Shown piece after piece: positions 1 to 11,245 of a DNA stretch of 64,000 bases. The stretch covers positions 8,990,282 through 9,054,281 of the forward strand of contig CM045745.1 of assembly GCA_024760905.1 (NCBI GenBank), read 5' to 3'. The notes under the pieces are model-generated. The model worked only from the letters and a program-made list of their open reading frames with translations, was not told the origin of the DNA and made no database searches. This stretch comes from Plotosus lineatus (taxonomy: Eukaryota > Chordata > Actinopteri > Siluriformes > Plotosidae). Position 1 is the first letter of the stretch, and the number at the start of each line of letters is the position of its first letter. Both the position numbers and the translations under genes were made by a program.

Positions 1-303
1 ACACTCACTGTAGCCATGAATAGATTGGAGTCTGTCACTATCTTCAGAGGGCAGGTCACCTGCAGTTCTGACAGTAGGTCACTTAGATCCAAGATGCAAA
101 ACATGGCCAATGTGGTACAAGTTGAGGACTTTAAAATGTACAGGAACATGGAGACAAATTGTTTATAACAAATCATGCATCACACTCACTATGACTTTAT
201 TGAACGTTTCTGAATGGTCCACACACTCAAGGAGATCCAGGTGTTCTACTCTACCTTGGCAGTTTAGAACTGGTGAAACAGAACAAAAATAAACATCACT
301 CTG
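1..303. repeat. Local low-copy repeat LR, copy 1 (cut by window edge)
   Basis: Closely matches about 8055-8360 and 24060-24375 over most of its length, with small indels. The family is not one I recognise. Read on the minus strand, an open frame containing CILDLSDLLSELQVTCPLK ends next to a GTGAGT donor-like site near the left edge. The left part of the unit lies outside the window. Confidence 0.7.
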
Positions 304-316
304 CAGTGTGTATATT

Positions 317-609
317 CTTCACTTCCTCAACATCCGGGGATATCATTGGGGCGCCTTCATGGCAAGACTTGGGCTGATTTGGCCTGGCGGAGTCCATCCC
401 TCTTCAGGTCATTAACTACCTACAGGCAATTTAGAACGGCCAATTAACCTACTGTACATGTCTTTGGATTGTGTACATGGACTTTGGAGGAAACCCACAC
501 AAGCACAGGGAGAACATGCAAACTCCACACAGAAACACCCAGGCTGGGAATTGAACCCAGGCCTTCTTGCTGTGAGGTGGACGTGCTAACCACTACGCCA
601 CCGTGCTGC
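317..609 (-). repeat. SINE, head A joined to tail D
   Basis: On the minus strand it starts with a tRNA-like head (box A-like GGCGTAGTGGTTAGCA, box B-like GGTTCAATTCC). It ends in a module with CCAGGCCAAATCAGCCCAAG that is also found at about 40870-40975 behind a different head. It is flanked by a perfect 13-bp target-site duplication, CAGTGTGTATATT, at 304-316 and 610-622, so it inserted by retrotransposition as one unit. Confidence 0.85.
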
Positions 610-776
610 CAGTGTGTATATTAACCATGCATAAATCACGGAGGAAATTAGCTGTTACTTTATAATGAAAATTAATTATGTACAGTATTATTATTTAACC
701 AATACTACAAAATTCATCCACCAGGACAGTTATTTTAGAATTTATATGTCTACTGTCTTTCTTTCTTTCTTTCTTT

Positions 777-1048
777 CTTTCGGCTTTTTCCCTTTACTTG
801 GGAGTCGCCACAGCGAATCATCTGATTCGCACATTTGATTTGGCATAGGTTTTTTTTTTTTTTTTTTTTTTTACATGGGATGCCTTTCCTGTCACAACCC
901 TATTAAGGACAGAAACACGCTGACGGCTTTGCAGCTACTCTTTACGAAAGTCAGAAATGGTTCTTTTACATGCCTCTCACCATAGACAGTGACAGACATG
1001 GCCCGCCTTTGATAACCCAGTTAGCTGCACTGGGGAGACAGTGACAAT
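777..1048 (-). repeat. SINE head-B family, 5' truncated, RTE-type tail
   Basis: Shares the body TCTCACTGTCTATGGTGAG...TTGCTGACTTTCG...AACGTGCGAATCAGATGATT and the tail GGCGACTCCC...AAAAGCCGAAAG with the full copy at 24571-24927. The tRNA-like head is missing. A poly-T run (849-872) interrupts it. Confidence 0.85.
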
Positions 1049-1842
1049 TCAATTTCACCCTGTTCATTAATGACCTTTTTGCAGATGCATATTTTCTACA
1101 AAACAATTCATAGTCCTAATTATGAAAAAACACTGAATAATAAAATAGACAAGCGAGTAATTTGAGAAAATAGAAAATACATGGGGGGGGGGGGGTGTTA
1201 TTTAATACAGCCAAGTGCTTCGCTATAAGAATTTACAAGAAGCAATTCTCATGTCTTACAAACTACAGCATCTCTGGTTGCAAGTTGATAAGTCGCCCCG
1301 ACTTTGGTATTCACAGTAAATGAGATTTGAAATGGACAACACAGACCAAGCACACAGTAGAAAAGGTACTATAAGTATTATCGTACATTGACCTGCTAAG
1401 AACATCTAATGTTAGAAACATGATGAGAGAAATAGGTTGGATCTCCCTTGAACAATGGAGAACAAATGAATGGCTTGAAAATTTCCATAAAATTATGCAT
1501 AGTGATTGTGAGATGCACAATCACTTAGTGACCTGCAGCTCGATTTGACAGACGATATCACAACGAAAATGAAAAGCCCACAGCATGCACATGATCAACA
1601 GTGCAATGCCAGTGCATCAGTATCAACAAAACTTTCAAAACTTTTTTTCCAGACCACAGCTGGAACAAGATGTCAGAACAGACCACAGCAAAAGAAAGAA
1701 AGAAATCAGTGAAACCTTCAAACCAGCTCTATTAGCTACCAAAAAGACAAAATACGTGAAAAGAACATCTACTCTTGTCAGCCCTGAGTAATACTCCTAC
1801 AAAGAGGTCTTTGAATGCATTGTATATTAATATGTACTATTA
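1049..1842. other. Unassigned AT-rich stretch
   Basis: I see no gene or known repeat. It contains a poly-G run at about 1182-1195 and a 68-codon open frame (1585-1791) with no recognisable motif. Confidence 0.4.
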
Positions 1843-1845
1843 ATT

Positions 1846-2156
1846 AGGGTCACAGGGAGGCTGGCACCCCTCTGAGCAAGGGTGGGGTACACCCTGGACA
1901 GCTCGCTAGGCCAACGCAGTTCCAGCACTCATACAACCATTCATACTCACTGTCACACCTACATGTGATTTGAAACAGCCAATTAAACTACTGTGCATGT
2001 TTTTGGACTGTGTGAAGAAACTAGAGTACCCGGAAGAAACCCATGCAAACACAGGGAGAACATGCAAATTCTACCCAGAAACGCTCGAGCTGGGAATCAA
2101 ACTCAGAACCTTCTTGCTGTGAGGCAGACGTGTTAACCACTACCCTACTGTGCCGC
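1846..2156 (-). repeat. SINE, head A with tail A
   Basis: Minus-strand copy. The head has GGTAGTGGTTAACACGTCTG and CTCACAGCAAGAAGGTTCTG, the middle has GGAGAATTTGCATGTTCTCC, and the tail ends at the TAATTAGGGT side. It abuts an (ATT)n run at 2157-2190. Confidence 0.85.
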
Positions 2157-2191
<35 letters not shown>

Positions 2192-2206
2192 GTTGTTGTT
2201 GTTATG

Positions 2207-2560
2207 GACAGTGGTGGCCTAGTAGTAAAGGCGCTGAATCACTGATCCGAAGGTTGGGTGTTCAAGCTCCACTCTCAATGGATTGTGCCCCCCCAACCAA
2301 ACCCCCCCCAGTTCAGCTAACTGGGTTATCAAAACCCGGCCATGTCTCTCATTGTCTGTGGTGAGAGGCTGTAAAAGAACAATTGCTAACTTTCGACAGT
2401 AGTAGGCTGCAAAGCCGTCAGCATGTTTCTGCCCTGTGATTGCCTGGCGAGCTCGCCAGGGTGTGCTCTGCCCTCACCCAGAGTCGGCCGGGATGGGCGC
2501 CAGCCTCCCTGTGACCCTAATTAGGATTAATTGGTTACAGAAAATTAACAAATGAATGAT
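2207..2560 (+). repeat. SINE, head B with tail A
   Basis: The head GACAGTGGTGGCCTAGTAGT and the body of the head-B family continue into CTGGCGAGCTCGCCAGGGTG and GACCCTAATTAGGATTAA, the tail of the head-A family. Flanked by ATT-rich microsatellites. Confidence 0.85.
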
Positions 2561-2927
2561 GATTATTATTATTACTATTATTATTATTATTATTTTTTTT
2601 TTTTATATAAAAATCCTAAGATAATTCGCTAAAAATTAAAGGTAGTCCAGTAGCATCCACCTTCTTTTGTTTCACATCCAAAGTGGCTACTGCACACTTT
2701 CCAGTTTTTCTCTAGTCACATGACTGCAAAAGCTCTATTTCCTCATGTCAAGAGCAAAGTGCTTAGCATTGAGCAGTTATAATTGTTTTACAGGTTTATC
2801 ACAGGCAAAAACATGAACAAAATATTTTGTAACTGCATCAGTATGTCAGTGTCAGCCTCTTATCGAGCTAATTTTACTGCTTCGAAGCTCCAAATTTAAA
2901 ATAACATTGTGGATAACAGTAGTTCAT

Positions 2928-3285
2928 GGTGTAGTGTGGTGTATTGGACAGCATGCTTGCCTCACAGCAAGAAGGTCCTGGGTTTACACCCCGGCCTTTG
3001 GTGTCCCGACATTGTACGTCGAGTTTGCATGTTTTGCCAGTGCTTACGTGGGTTTCCTGTGGTACTTCGGTTTCCTCCCACACGCTGAAGACATACATTG
3101 GGCTCACTGGCTGTTCCAAATTTCCCCCTAGGTGTCAGTGTGTATGGTTGTGTATCTTGTCCTGCGATGGTCTGGCAAACTTTTCAGAGTGTACCCTGCT
3201 CCCACAGTGCAGGGTCGGGTAAGATAGGTTCTGGCCTTCCCATGACTCTAGCAGGATTAAGCAGTTTAGCAGATTAGCCGTTTAG
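2928..3285 (+). repeat. SINE, head A with tail A
   Basis: The plus-strand head TGCCTCACAGCAAGAAGGTC leads into CGGTTTCCTCCCACACGC and a tail ending CTAGCAGGATTAAGCAGTTT. Short open frames on both strands here are frames of this repeat, not genes. Confidence 0.8.
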
Positions 3286-3456
3286 CTTTAAAAACATCGA
3301 TTTTTCAAAAATATGTTTTGATTCAAAATAATTGCACTAATAATGTATTTATTTCACATACACATACAGTATGCCCTCATCTTTATGACAATTTGTTATA
3401 CAATCTGTTTATTTATAATTTAGTCAAGGGGAACTGCTTCAGGTGTGTGTGTGTTA

Positions 3457-3505
3457 TCTTTCTCTCTCTCTCTCTCGCGCGCGCTCTCTCTCTCTCTCTC
3501 TCTCG

Positions 3506-3542
<37 letters not shown>

Positions 3543-3598
3543 ATAAAGAATAGAATAATACATGACACAATAACTTTTTTATTATTATTTGTGTAATA

Positions 3599-3632
<34 letters not shown>
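3457..3632. repeat. (CT)n with CGCG interruptions, then (TA)n
   Basis: A CT-dinucleotide tract at 3460-3539 contains two GCGC clusters. A pure (AT)n run follows at 3601-3632. Confidence 0.9.
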
Positions 3633-3634
<2 letters not shown>

Positions 3635-3644
3635 TTTGCTTTTT

Positions 3645-3930
3645 ACACCCGAGCCATAGTGGCTCATCAGATCGGTGCTTATCCCCGGTTTCCATAGTGA
3701 GAAGCGACCAGGAGTTCAACTCCTCCTGGATGGGACGCTAGTCCATCGCAGGTTACCTTCCCAGTATATTTTTACTGGTACCCATTTATACTGCTGGGTG
3801 AACAGAGGCACACTTGTGGTTGAGACCTTGCCCAGGGGTCTTAGCACAGTGAGAGTTTCACTGGGATTTGAACTCACAACCTCCCGATCATGAGCGCAGC
3901 ACCCTAACCACTATGCCACCAGCCCACAGG
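3645..3930 (-). repeat. SINE family C (tRNA-like head)
   Basis: The minus-strand head GTGGCATAGTGGTTAGGGTG with box B-like GTGAGTTCAAATCCC is followed by GGTACCAGTAAAAATATACT and GGCTCGGGTGTAAAAAGC. A second copy lies at 8609-8893. Confidence 0.8.
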
Positions 3931-4084
3931 GTGTGAAATTAGTGCCGGTCCACTGTCATTTGCCGGCATTTTTGTGGGAGGTCTGGAAAAATCCAACCCA
4001 ATACTGGCCCTCGTGTCATGCAGATTAAAGTAAATCTTAAAAAAAACAGATTAAAGTAAAATGAACAATCCGTCGTTGCGTAAT

Positions 4085-4375
4085 ATATGACACTTCAATG
4101 AAAGCTCCTTACCAGAAGCTAGAGAAGATGCAGGGCGTTTGAGTGGCACCATAGGGCTTAAATACTCATTAAAAACACATTATAAAAAGGTGAATTCACA
4201 ATTCAACCGATCACTTTGATGACATTTGTGAGAAAGAAAAAACACAATAGGTGTACACATCATCTGCAACCAATCAGTGGGAGGGAGAAACAAAAGCTCT
4301 CAGCCATTGGCTAAATTTGAATGACGTGTCAGTAACTTCCGGGTTTGCTGCTAATCCGCGAGTATAAGAATAACA
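4085..4375. mobile_element. Fragment of Tigger-like MITE family D
   Basis: Reverse-complement match to the body of the element at 47691-48579. Shared blocks include GCTCTCAGCCATTGGCTAAA, CATCATCTGCAACCAATCAG and TTACCAGAAGCTAGAGAAGA. The terminal repeat is degraded. Confidence 0.75.
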
Positions 4376-4789
4376 ATTTAACAGTAACTAACAATACAAA
4401 CCCCAAAAAATGTTGGTCAAATTAAAGAAAATATCTCAAATAACTTGATTAGGTAGCTATCTCGGGACAACTTCGATAATTACTTGAGGTTACTGATTTC
4501 TATGTAAAGTTTTGAGGACATAATTAGACTCTAGATATAGAGTCTCAATCTAGTTCCTGGTTACATCTTTTTGTTTGCATTGTTATTCTTTGCTCACTGA
4601 GTTTCTAATTTGATCAGCAGAATAATAAATAAGGAGTTGTATAGGATAGAGAATTGGTTTACATGTATGTTTCTTATTCAGTCATAATAGCTTTGTACAC
4701 CAAACATGTAGACAAGTGAACAAGTGAATGGAAAAAAAAAAAAATCACATAATTAATCATTCCAGAAAAAGTGGGGTCCAGTAAAATTC
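4376..4789. other. No feature seen
   Basis: AT-rich, with no open frame of note and no repeat I recognise. Confidence 0.4.
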
Positions 4790-6150
4790 TTAGGTGTCCT
4801 ACAGATTTTTTCTTCTGCCTGTGGAAGAGGAAAAGCCAGATGGTTTGAAGGGATCAGAGGTCAGTGAGATACTTTTTAAAAGGTCCTTGGGTGCTCGGGG
4901 ATGGACAAGATCCACCCTGAATATCTCAGGACTCTAGATGTTGTAGGCCTGCCTTGGTTGGTACATCTCTGCAAGATTATGAGGTCATCGGGTGCCGTGC
5001 CTCTGAATTGGCAAACCAAGGTGGTACTTTCCCTTTTTATAAAGTAGGACTGGAGAGTGTTTTCCAGCAGTCATGGAATCACACTCCTCAACCTATCCGG
5101 AAAGTCTATTCAGAAATACTGGAGAGGAGCTTCCAACTGAGGGTTGACCCACAGATTCACGAGGAACAATGTCACTCTTGACTCTTGACCAACTCTTCAC
5201 ATGCTACAGGATCCTGGAGGGAGCATGACATATGCTTTATGGACTTGGAGAAGATTTTCAGCCATGTCCCTCAGGCTCTTTTGTGGGGTATGCTCCAAGA
5301 ATATTGTATAACGGATCCGTCTTTGTATTGCTGGAGCCAGAGGTTGGTTCACATCGGTAACAACACGTAGAATTCATTTCTAGTAGGGGTTGGACTCTGC
5401 AAAGGCTGTCCTTTGTCACCGGTTTTGTTCATGATATTTATGGATAGAATATTAGGTGCAGTCGAGGCGTTGAGGAGTTCTGGTATGGTGGCCATAGGAT
5501 GAAACAATTCACAACTCAGTGTGAAGCGGCCGGGATGAAATTCATCACCTCTGAGTCGTCTGGTGGTATAGGGCGCTGGATCGCTGATCCTAAGGTTGGG
5601 GGTTCGAGTCCCACTCTCCACAAGGTTGTCACTGTCCCCCCCCCCCCCCCTCCCAGTGCAGCTAACTGGGTTATCAAAGGCCGGCCATGTCTCTCACTGT
5701 CTCTGGCGAGAGGTTCATGTAAAAGAACCATTGCTGACTTTTGTAAAGAGTAGCTGCAAAGTCTACTTTGTAACCGTCAGCATGTTTCTGTCCCTTGCTA
5801 AAGGGTCGTGTCAGAAAGGGCATCTGATGTAAAAACCTAGGCCAAGTCAAATGTGCGAATCATTTGCTGTGGTGACCGCTGAAAAAAAGGGAAAAAGCCA
5901 TAGGGAAAGCTCCAAGTCCAAGTCCAAGGCCATGGTTCTCAGCCAAAAAAAGGGTCGAGTTCACCCTCCAGTCTGGAATGTGGTCCTGCCCCAAGTGGAG
6001 GTGTTCAAGTGTTTTGGGATCTTGTTCATGAGTGAGGGAAGACATATCGACAGGCAGATCGCTGCAGCCTCTTCTGCAAAGCGGAGATTGCACCTTGTAC
6101 TGCTTTGGCTGCTGTCCCCATGCCCTGACCTCAGAACAAGCAGAAGATGA
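4790..6150 (+). pseudogene. Degraded LINE reverse transcriptase (I/Nimb-like), split by a SINE
   Basis: Broken frames recover, in order, a palm-domain start near 5090 (IRKVYSEILERSFQLRVDPQ, then IHEEQC) and CFMDLEKIFSHVPQALLWGM. They continue with VGLCKGCPLSPVLFMIFMDR, CEAAGMKF and VLPQVEVFKCFGILFMSEGR. This order is that of the common fish LINE with IFMDRI and LPQVEEFKYLG motifs. The FADD catalytic box is missing: the sequence jumps from SSGMVAIG directly to the CEAAGM segment. A head-B SINE (5549-5915) splits the downstream part. Several stops and frameshifts show it is dead. The clade name is from memory; the RT identity is secure. Confidence 0.8.
5549..5915 (+). repeat. SINE, head B with RTE-type tail, inside the LINE
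   Basis: Head TATAGGGCGCTGGATCGCTG, box B-like GGGTTCGAGTCCC and a tail ending AAAAGCC. It separates the LINE segments CEAAGMKF and SKAMVLSQKK, so it inserted after the LINE arrived. Confidence 0.85.
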
Positions 6151-6364
6151 AAATAAAGATGAAGAAATGCACAAATGTAAAGAAATTGCACTTCAAAATC
6201 ACACTGATTTTAGTTAAAGAAATATTTTATCACTGTTCTAGAAGACTCAGCTGATTGCAGTTTTCCCTTATCCATATAAACAGTATAGCTTCATAATGAA
6301 AAACAACAGCACTTTCGCAGAATAATAACGTGGAAATGAATAAATTGTACATTAACGTCTGTAA

Positions 6365-6465
6365 TATTCTGGTGAGCTGTCCAGGGCGGGGCTGTCCAGC
6401 TGAGTGCCAGCCTCCTTGCAACCCTAATTAGAAGTAGGCGGTTCAGAAAATGAATGAATGAATGT
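6365..6465 (+). repeat. Tail A fragment of SINE
   Basis: CTGGTGAGCTGTCCAGG through AACCCTAATTAGAAGTAGGC and a (GAAT)n end. No head. Confidence 0.75.
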
Positions 6466-6772
6466 ACATTAGGGTGCCACTGCCAATAATGACCAACGAA
6501 AGGAAATGTTTTCTACATCCCACCCCTTTTTGTTCATCCTTTAATGAATTATACTAGCTTCCCCAAGTTTCATACAAATATATACATATTTTCCAGTAGT
6601 ACAATGGGCTGAAATGGTTTCATACAGTGACTATTCCGTAGCTGTTGCATGTGTGTATTAATACTGTTTTATATATTGAGATAAATCCTTATTTAATTCA
6701 ACTGTTTCATTGCATTAAATAAATCACTGAGAGGGAGATCTATCCATTTATCTGTTGATGATATTATTGCAT

Positions 6773-6806
<34 letters not shown>

Positions 6807-7610
6807 GAATAGGCAAAGTGGCACATCGTTAGCAGCTACATCACAGTCAGATGTATCATTAACTTTGTACGTCATTGTCACTATTCATTACAGTAATAAC
6901 AAGACAGCGACAGATGAAATGGCATCACTGTTTATTTATTAGGCATAGTATAGGAATTTGATGGAGTCCTGACCAATCATGAAACAGTTCCTGTTGCCAG
7001 TCATGGAGAAACACTGCTGTGACTTTCCAAACACTCACAAATCCACCTTGACTGCACTCACTGTAGCTGCCATTGACAACTAATTTGCAGACAACTAATT
7101 TACATTGTGACATTTTAGGTCACTCTTTGTGTTAATCTACAATATTTGTGTTTCTAAATCTTTCTTTTTGAGTTTGAGTTGAATTTCTAAATTGACTTTT
7201 GAAGTAACTGCTAGCAACTATTAATCTTTTTTTGATTTTGAGTATTTCTGTAATATTCTGATTTGTTGTATGCGATCCATCTAACATTATATGACCATAT
7301 AGGATTTTTTTAGTAAATATTATTATAATACATCCAGATTTTGTTTACTTTACATATATTTTTACATTACCAACACATTTAGAGGTGGAATACATTTTTA
7401 TAGAGTATTTATTGTACGCCCTGAGATATTGACCCAGGTCTCATGCAAATACCTGAACCAATGGCTTGGTGGTGTCCCAGGATAAGACACCTTTCTCTAC
7501 AATATGTTTCAAAAGACTTATTAAGTGTTAACAGCTTGACTGATGAAATTGTGATTCATCAAGAAGCTGAAATTTAGAGACAAATAATTCATTTCATTAT
7601 TTTTCTTTCT
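6466..7610. other. Unassigned stretch with a small minus-strand frame
   Basis: Contains a poly-T run (6777-6805). On the minus strand, 7113-6925 is a 62-codon ATG frame (CKLVVCKLVVNGSYSECSQG..., ending CLINKQ) that runs into an AATAAA hexamer at its stop. I do not recognise it. The rest is AT-rich with nothing identifiable. Confidence 0.3.
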
Positions 7611-7614
7611 TTTG

Positions 7615-8365
7615 TGTGACCTTCAGAGGTCTTTTTATTATTTAGTGGTGAACTCAGCTGCTTGTGTGTCATCCTTCAGTCAAATTGGTTGATGCAAATC
7701 AGTTTGTCCCTTTTGTCCTACTTTACATTAACTCTGACCAAACCAAATGACAGTGAATGACACACTGCCCGAGGTGAGTAAAAAAAAAGTTTGCGCACCC
7801 TAAGGGCACAAAATTTAGTGTGTTTGGTTAGACAGACATTCCTTCGTTATATTTCATTTTATTTTTAAATTCAGCCAGAAAAGTAAACATTGAACTTTAT
7901 AATCAACCTACAGCCGTCCCCCAAGAACACAGAGGAATAAAGACAAACAGATGGACTGCATGCAAGGTTTATGTGGGTATTTCTTTACAAGGAATAAAAG
8001 TTCTACAAAATCAAAACAATATCCATAAATACAAGAAATGAAAAACATGAAAATACTCACTGCAGCCATGAATAGGTGATATTATTCTGTCAGTATCTTT
8101 AGACGGCAGGTCACCTGCAGCTCTGAGCATAGGTCACTTAAATCCAAGATGCAAAAGAGGGCCACTGCGGTACAAGGTGAGGACTGAAAGATGTGCAGAG
8201 AGAAATAATGCCATTTTTTTTTAGAACAAATCCTGCATCACACTTACTATATGACTTTATTAAAGATCTCAGCATGGTGCACACTCTCAAGGGCATTCTG
8301 ATATTATACTCCGCCCTTGGCAGTTTAGGAGGGGTGAAATATAACAAAAATTAAACTGCAGTGTG
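7615..8365. repeat. Local low-copy repeat LR, copy 2
   Basis: Full-length unit of about 750 bp, matching 23725-24375. Shared blocks include TTTAGTGGTGAACTCAGCTG versus TTTAGTGATTAACTCAGCTG, and AATGACAGTGAATGACACAC. On the minus strand the frame CILDLSDLCSELQVTCRLK is kept, with a stop soon after, followed by a GTGAGT donor-like site. Confidence 0.75.
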
Positions 8366-8500
8366 TGTGCATGAAATACTGTCCATTAATAAAATCAATT
8401 TATTACCAGTAAAGTGTAAAATTAATAGTACTGTACTTCTCATCCTTTGTTTGTTACAATGTCATGATGCCACATTGAGACAACAGAAATGCAATATAAT

Positions 8501-9145
8501 CTTCTTCTTCTCTTCTTCTTCTTTTTCGTTTTTTCCCCTTTCTCGGGAGTTGCCACAGCGAATCATCTGATTCGCACATTTGAATTGGTATAGGTTTCTA
8601 TGTCAGATGTGGGGCCGGTGGCGTAATGGTTAGGGTGCTGTGCTCATGATCGGGAGGTTGTGAGTTCAAATCCCACTGAGACCCTCACTGTGCTAGGACC
8701 CCTGAGCAAGGTCTCAACCACAAGTGTGCCTCTGTTCACCCAGCAGTATAAATGGGTACCAGTAAAATATACTGGGAAGGTAAACCTGAGATGGACTAGT
8801 GTCCCATCCAGGGGAGTTGAACTCCTTGTCACTTCACGCTATGGAAACTGGGGATAAGCACCGGCCTGATGAGCCACAAGGCTCAGGTAAAACCCAATGT
8901 CCTTCCTGTCACAACCCTTTAGCAAGGGACAGAAACACGCTGATGGCTTTGCAGCCTACTCTTTATGAAAGTCAGCAATGGTTCTTTTACATGCCTCTCT
9001 CTCACTATAGACACTGAGAGACATGGCCCGCCTTTGCTAACCCAGTTAGCTGCACTGGGGGAGACAGTGACAACCTTGTGGGGACTCAAACCCCCAACCT
9101 CAGGATCAGCGATCCTGCACCCTATCCACTAGACCACCACTGCCC
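8501..9145 (-). repeat. SINE, head B with RTE-type tail, interrupted by SINE C
   Basis: Flanked by a perfect 20-bp target-site duplication, CAACAGAAATGCAATATAAT, at 8481-8500 and 9146-9165. The head (CAGTGGTGGTCTAGTGGATA) is at the right end. A family C SINE (8609-8893) sits inside it at the ATGCCCTTCC position. Confidence 0.9.
8609..8893 (+). repeat. SINE family C nested in a head-B SINE
   Basis: Plus-strand head GGTGGCGTAATGGTTAGGGT with box B-like GTGAGTTCAAATCCC, and GATGAGCCACAAGGCTCAGG near the end. The host SINE resumes at CCTTCCTGTCACAACCC. Confidence 0.85.
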
Positions 9146-9165
9146 CAACAGAAATGCAATATAAT

Positions 9166-10160
9166 ATAACAGAAAAGTTATGAATTCTTGTATTTTCAGA
9201 ATATTGCAATGAGCCATGTGACCCCTTCCACAGAGCAGCCTTGTTGATCCACAATGTTTCTGCAGTGCTAAAATAATCTAATGTCAAGAGAGGTTTCTTC
9301 CACATATAGAAGTTTCAGAAGTGGTTGCAGTAGGAAGGATATAAAGTAAAGGAAGACAAAGAATAAATGATAAAATAAATAAGTGTTACACAGAAATATC
9401 CTTGCCAAGCCTGGGAATTGAAAACAGGAAAGTCTTGCTCTGACTCAGATGTGCTAACCACTACAGCACTGTAATGGGTTTTAGTAATAAGAATTGTTCC
9501 AAGATAATGTCTAGACAACAGCGCACAGCATGGATCCCCCCACCCCACCCCCACCCCGGATCCAACATGATGAGCATCTGGGCAGAGGTTCACTAATCTC
9601 CATAAATTATCTACAATATGTGAAACAATTTCAGAATGGTCCTTAATGTAATATCATGAAGAATTTGAATATGTCATTAATTTCATCAAAAGATTCTGAG
9701 ACTCTGAAAAACTTCCTTCATGTAACAAGCTTCAAGTCCTTTTGAGACACATTTTATATACTATATTAATCGTGCAAAGGAAATTGTTGTCTCTGCAGTT
9801 AACCTATCCAAAGTGAGCACACACTTGGACCACAGACATTGTGGTGCCCAGAGAGCAGTTGGGGGTTAAGTTCTTTGGTCAAGGGCACTTCAGCCATTAA
9901 GATGAAGGAAAGGAAGGTGAAGCTCTCTACAAAGACTGACCAATCAATTGCCTGAAGACTCGGATCAGTTGCTTAAATGAGCAAAGTCAGGTGTGCTGCT
10001 TCTTAGGTGAAATAGAAACCTGCAGCCACATGGCCCCTTGTGGCATGAGTTTGACACCTCTGCAGTAAGCCATGGCTTAACCCAGGTTCAAGTTACATGT
10101 AAGCTGTATATTTAACATACAGTATGTACAGTATACAGTACCAGACCAAAGTCTGGACAT
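9166..10160. other. Mostly unassigned, with two SINE fragments
   Basis: A head-A SINE fragment on the minus strand lies at about 9388-9473. At about 9798-9925 there is a fragment resembling 41587-41820 (GAGCACACAC...AAGGGCACTTCAGCCAT). The rest shows nothing I can name. Confidence 0.5.
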
Positions 10161-10168
10161 ACACAATG

Positions 10169-10203
<35 letters not shown>

Positions 10204-10454
10204 TATATATGTGTATATATACACAGTAGGCCCTCAATATTTGTAGCGGTTCTGGTGGTGGTATTTGTGAAGATAATCCGCGAGTTCTGTACCTGGAAGT
10301 AAAACCCCATGTATCATATTACACGCGCGATACAATAAAATACAGATAAAAATACAGACAGTCGTTGACTTACGACTGCTTTTGGTTTCCGACAGACCGG
10401 TCGTAAATTGATCTGGTCGTATGTCGACTTTCCATCCAAATACACTCATGCCAA

Positions 10455-10915
10455 ACAAAAACAGATGAATAAATCTCGCAACTTTAAATCTATACATCTA
10501 TTTTCAATTCCATGTCACTGTGGCACGCAGCAGAGAGCCAATCCTTTCTGTACTCCAGTGTGTGGGCGGGTCCGATACCTTCAAACTCTAATTTTATTGG
10601 ATTATAACAACAGCCACAGACTGCGCGTGTTGTTTTTGAGTAAAGAGATAAATTTCCCTCATTTTGATCAGCTCATTTTCACAAAGCCAAGCACAGCTGG
10701 CAAACAAACACAAATGGACAGACATGGAAAAACGTCAGCCCGCAGAGCAGCTGATTGCCAAAACTATGGATGCGCTTCCTGTCAGATAAACACTGCAGCA
10801 TGTGAGTCCAAGAAAATTAGAGTTTCAAGATATCGGACTCGCCCGCACACAGAAAGGATTGGCTCTCCGCTTCGTGCCACAGTGATGTGGCATTGAAAGT
10901 AGATGAATAGATTTG
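10455..10915. mobile_element. hAT-like fragment with foldback arms
   Basis: 10455-10800 matches 32770-33100 (AAACAAAAACAGATGAATAA, GAGAGCCAATCCTTTCTGTA, CAGCACAGCTGGCAAACAAA-type blocks). The last ~100 bp, 10812-10912, is an imperfect inverted copy of about 10480-10610, giving a potential hairpin. A 162-codon frame across it has no recognisable domain and is not called a gene. Confidence 0.65.
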
Positions 10916-10929
10916 CTCTGAGCACTTAG

Positions 10930-11245
10930 AAAGTGAAGCTGCATCATCTGCTGCTTGGCCTTTTAAGATGCTGGTGCTGTCATCAGCGCAAACAACTGTC
11001 ATACACAACACTTGCACTGCACTGCCATGAATCATGCTTCACCATGGTTGCTGACAATAAGCCCAGATGGAGTTCTCAGAGTCTCCGGTGCTTGGTTAGA
11101 AGTGGAAGGTTAGCACTTCCGGTCATACTGCTTGAAAATGTTCAGTCCCTGCGAAACAAGATGGATGAGCTTCATGCTCAGATTGCAGCGCAGAGGGATC
11201 TACAGGACTGCTCTATGCTGTGTTTCTGTGAAACATGACTCGAGG
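10930..11245 (+). pseudogene. LINE endonuclease N-terminal fragment (L2-like)
   Basis: The frame ending LLENVQSLRNKMDELHAQIA then AQRDLQDCSMLCFCET matches the start of the apurinic-type endonuclease of fish LINEs, as remembered (LLANVQSL-NK-DEL...RD...LCFTETW). It ends in a stop right after CET. Fragment only. Confidence 0.7.

Noticed and set aside
10408..10896. 162-codon open frame on the plus strand
   Set aside because: Spans the junction of a Tigger-like fragment and an hAT-like foldback; no protein motif.
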